This document shows, piece after piece, positions 5,093 through 5,581 of a DNA stretch of 5,581 nucleotides. The notes beneath the pieces were generated by a model. It saw nothing but the letters and a program-made list of their open reading frames with translations. It ran no database searches and was not told the DNA's origin. The stretch is from Lentzea sp. (GTDB lineage Bacteria > Actinomycetota > Actinomycetes > Mycobacteriales > Pseudonocardiaceae). The position numbers and the translations under genes were made by a program. How positions within the stretch are numbered: the stretch's first letter is position 1; each line of letters begins with the position of its first letter. The stretch covers positions 1 through 5,581 of the forward strand of contig JASLAV010000132.1 in NCBI GenBank assembly GCA_030146905.1. The letters run 5' to 3'.

Positions 5093-5581
5093 ATGCCAAG
5101 CAGCAGCACCAGCCCCGCGCGACAGCACACGGGGTGGAACAAGCGGCTCATCGGCCAGGTGGCCGTGCTGATCCTGGTCAACGTCGTGGTGGACACCGTC
5201 GTCACGGCACCGCTGATCGTCCTGCCCCAGATGCTCGACCACTTCGCCACCGACCAACCAGCGTGGCTCAACGCCAGCGCGTTGCTCGCCGGCGCGATGT
5301 GGGCCCCGTTGCTGGGGAAGACAGCCGACGTGCACGGCAAGCGCAAGGTGCTCGTGCTGACCCTGGTGCTGGCCGGCGTCGGCGCCCTGCTGTGCATGAT
5401 CGCCCCGAACCTGGGGGTGTTCGTGCTCGGCCGGGTGGTGCAGGGCGCCGCCGTGGCGTCGCTCTTCCTCACCGTCGGGATCGTCCGCGACCTCTGCGAG
5501 ACCCGCGTCGCGATGATCGTCACCGGCATCGTGACCACCGGCAACGCGGTGTTCGGCATCGCCTTCCCGTTCGTCTTCGAG
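5093..5581 (+). CDS. MFS transporter, N-terminal part, cut by window edge
   Basis: The frame opens at ATG 5093, after AGAAGGA (5083-5089), and runs without a stop to the end of the window: 163 residues. A polar N-terminal tail (1-19, Ser- and Thr-rich) precedes hydrophobic segments at about 20-46, 60-75, 86-103, 105-131 and 139-162, matching helices 1-5 of a major facilitator. Motif A, the loop between helices 2 and 3, is clear in GKTADVHGKRKVL (75-87, with D79 and G82). Helix 4 carries the motif B-like LGRVVQG (R114, Q117, G118). The helix 2 region resembles the drug:proton antiporter (DHA2, EmrB-like) subgroup, but helix 5 ends GNAVFGIAFPFVFE without a clear GP antiporter motif C, so direction of transport is open. 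It lies 33 bp after the monooxygenase and so probably belongs to the same operon. It likely imports the substrate or exports a product at the cytoplasmic membrane. Confidence 0.88.
   Translation, partial: MPSSSTSPARQHTGWNKRLIGQVAVLILVNVVVDTVVTAPLIVLPQMLDHFATDQPAWLNASALLAGAMWAPLLGKTADVHGKRKVLVLTLVLAGVGALLCMIAPNLGVFVLGRVVQGAAVASLFLTVGIVRDLCETRVAMIVTGIVTTGNAVFGIAFPFVFE

Noticed and set aside
3452..5335. 627-codon open frame on the minus strand
   Set aside because: Antisense to the monooxygenase and MFS genes, whose motifs are unambiguous. The translation is repetitive His/Val/Gly/Asp-rich with no domain.
5056..5559. 167-codon minus-strand frame at the right end
   Set aside because: It is the shadow of the MFS gene, which is open to the window edge and has clear motif A and five hydrophobic segments.

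Overview
The window is very GC-rich, with a strong G/C preference at third codon positions, GTG starts and purine-rich ribosome binding sites. This points to a high-GC actinomycete. The gene types would suit a Pseudonocardiales-like genome, but that family-level guess is inference; no rRNA or marker gene is present.

Layout, left to right. (1) The 3' part of an HNH-nuclease-like gene on the + strand (1-462), open at the left edge and probably unrelated to the rest. (2) A 129-bp intergenic region (463-591) holding a 13-bp element, a palindrome and a hairpin that pairs with the next ribosome binding site. (3) A small carboxymuconolactone decarboxylase/AhpD-fold protein on + (592-1152). (4) A double-length Lrp/AsnC-type regulator on - (1119-2147), whose 3' end overlaps the previous gene tail-to-tail by 34 bp. 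(5) An 88-bp divergent control region (2148-2235) carrying a second exact copy of the 13-bp element. (6) A + strand operon: a metal-dependent amidohydrolase of the imidazolonepropionase/prolidase-like group (2236-3492), a group A FAD-dependent aromatic monooxygenase (3485-5059, overlapping the previous gene by 8 bp), and the start of an MFS transporter (5093 to the right edge).

Taken together, regions 2-6 look like a small, locally regulated catabolic or detoxification locus. The transporter would move a small molecule, the amidohydrolase would cleave an amide, peptide or cyclic amide bond, and the FAD enzyme would hydroxylate an aromatic product. The CMD-fold protein could act on a downstream ring-cleavage or peroxidic intermediate. 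The AsnC-type protein is the obvious candidate sensor. The shared 13-bp element upstream of both the CMD gene and the amidohydrolase operon is the best sequence evidence that they form one regulon. The substrate cannot be read from the sequence.

No tRNA, rRNA, CRISPR array, insertion sequence or convincing intrinsic terminator was seen. Every stretch longer than about 130 bp is coding.
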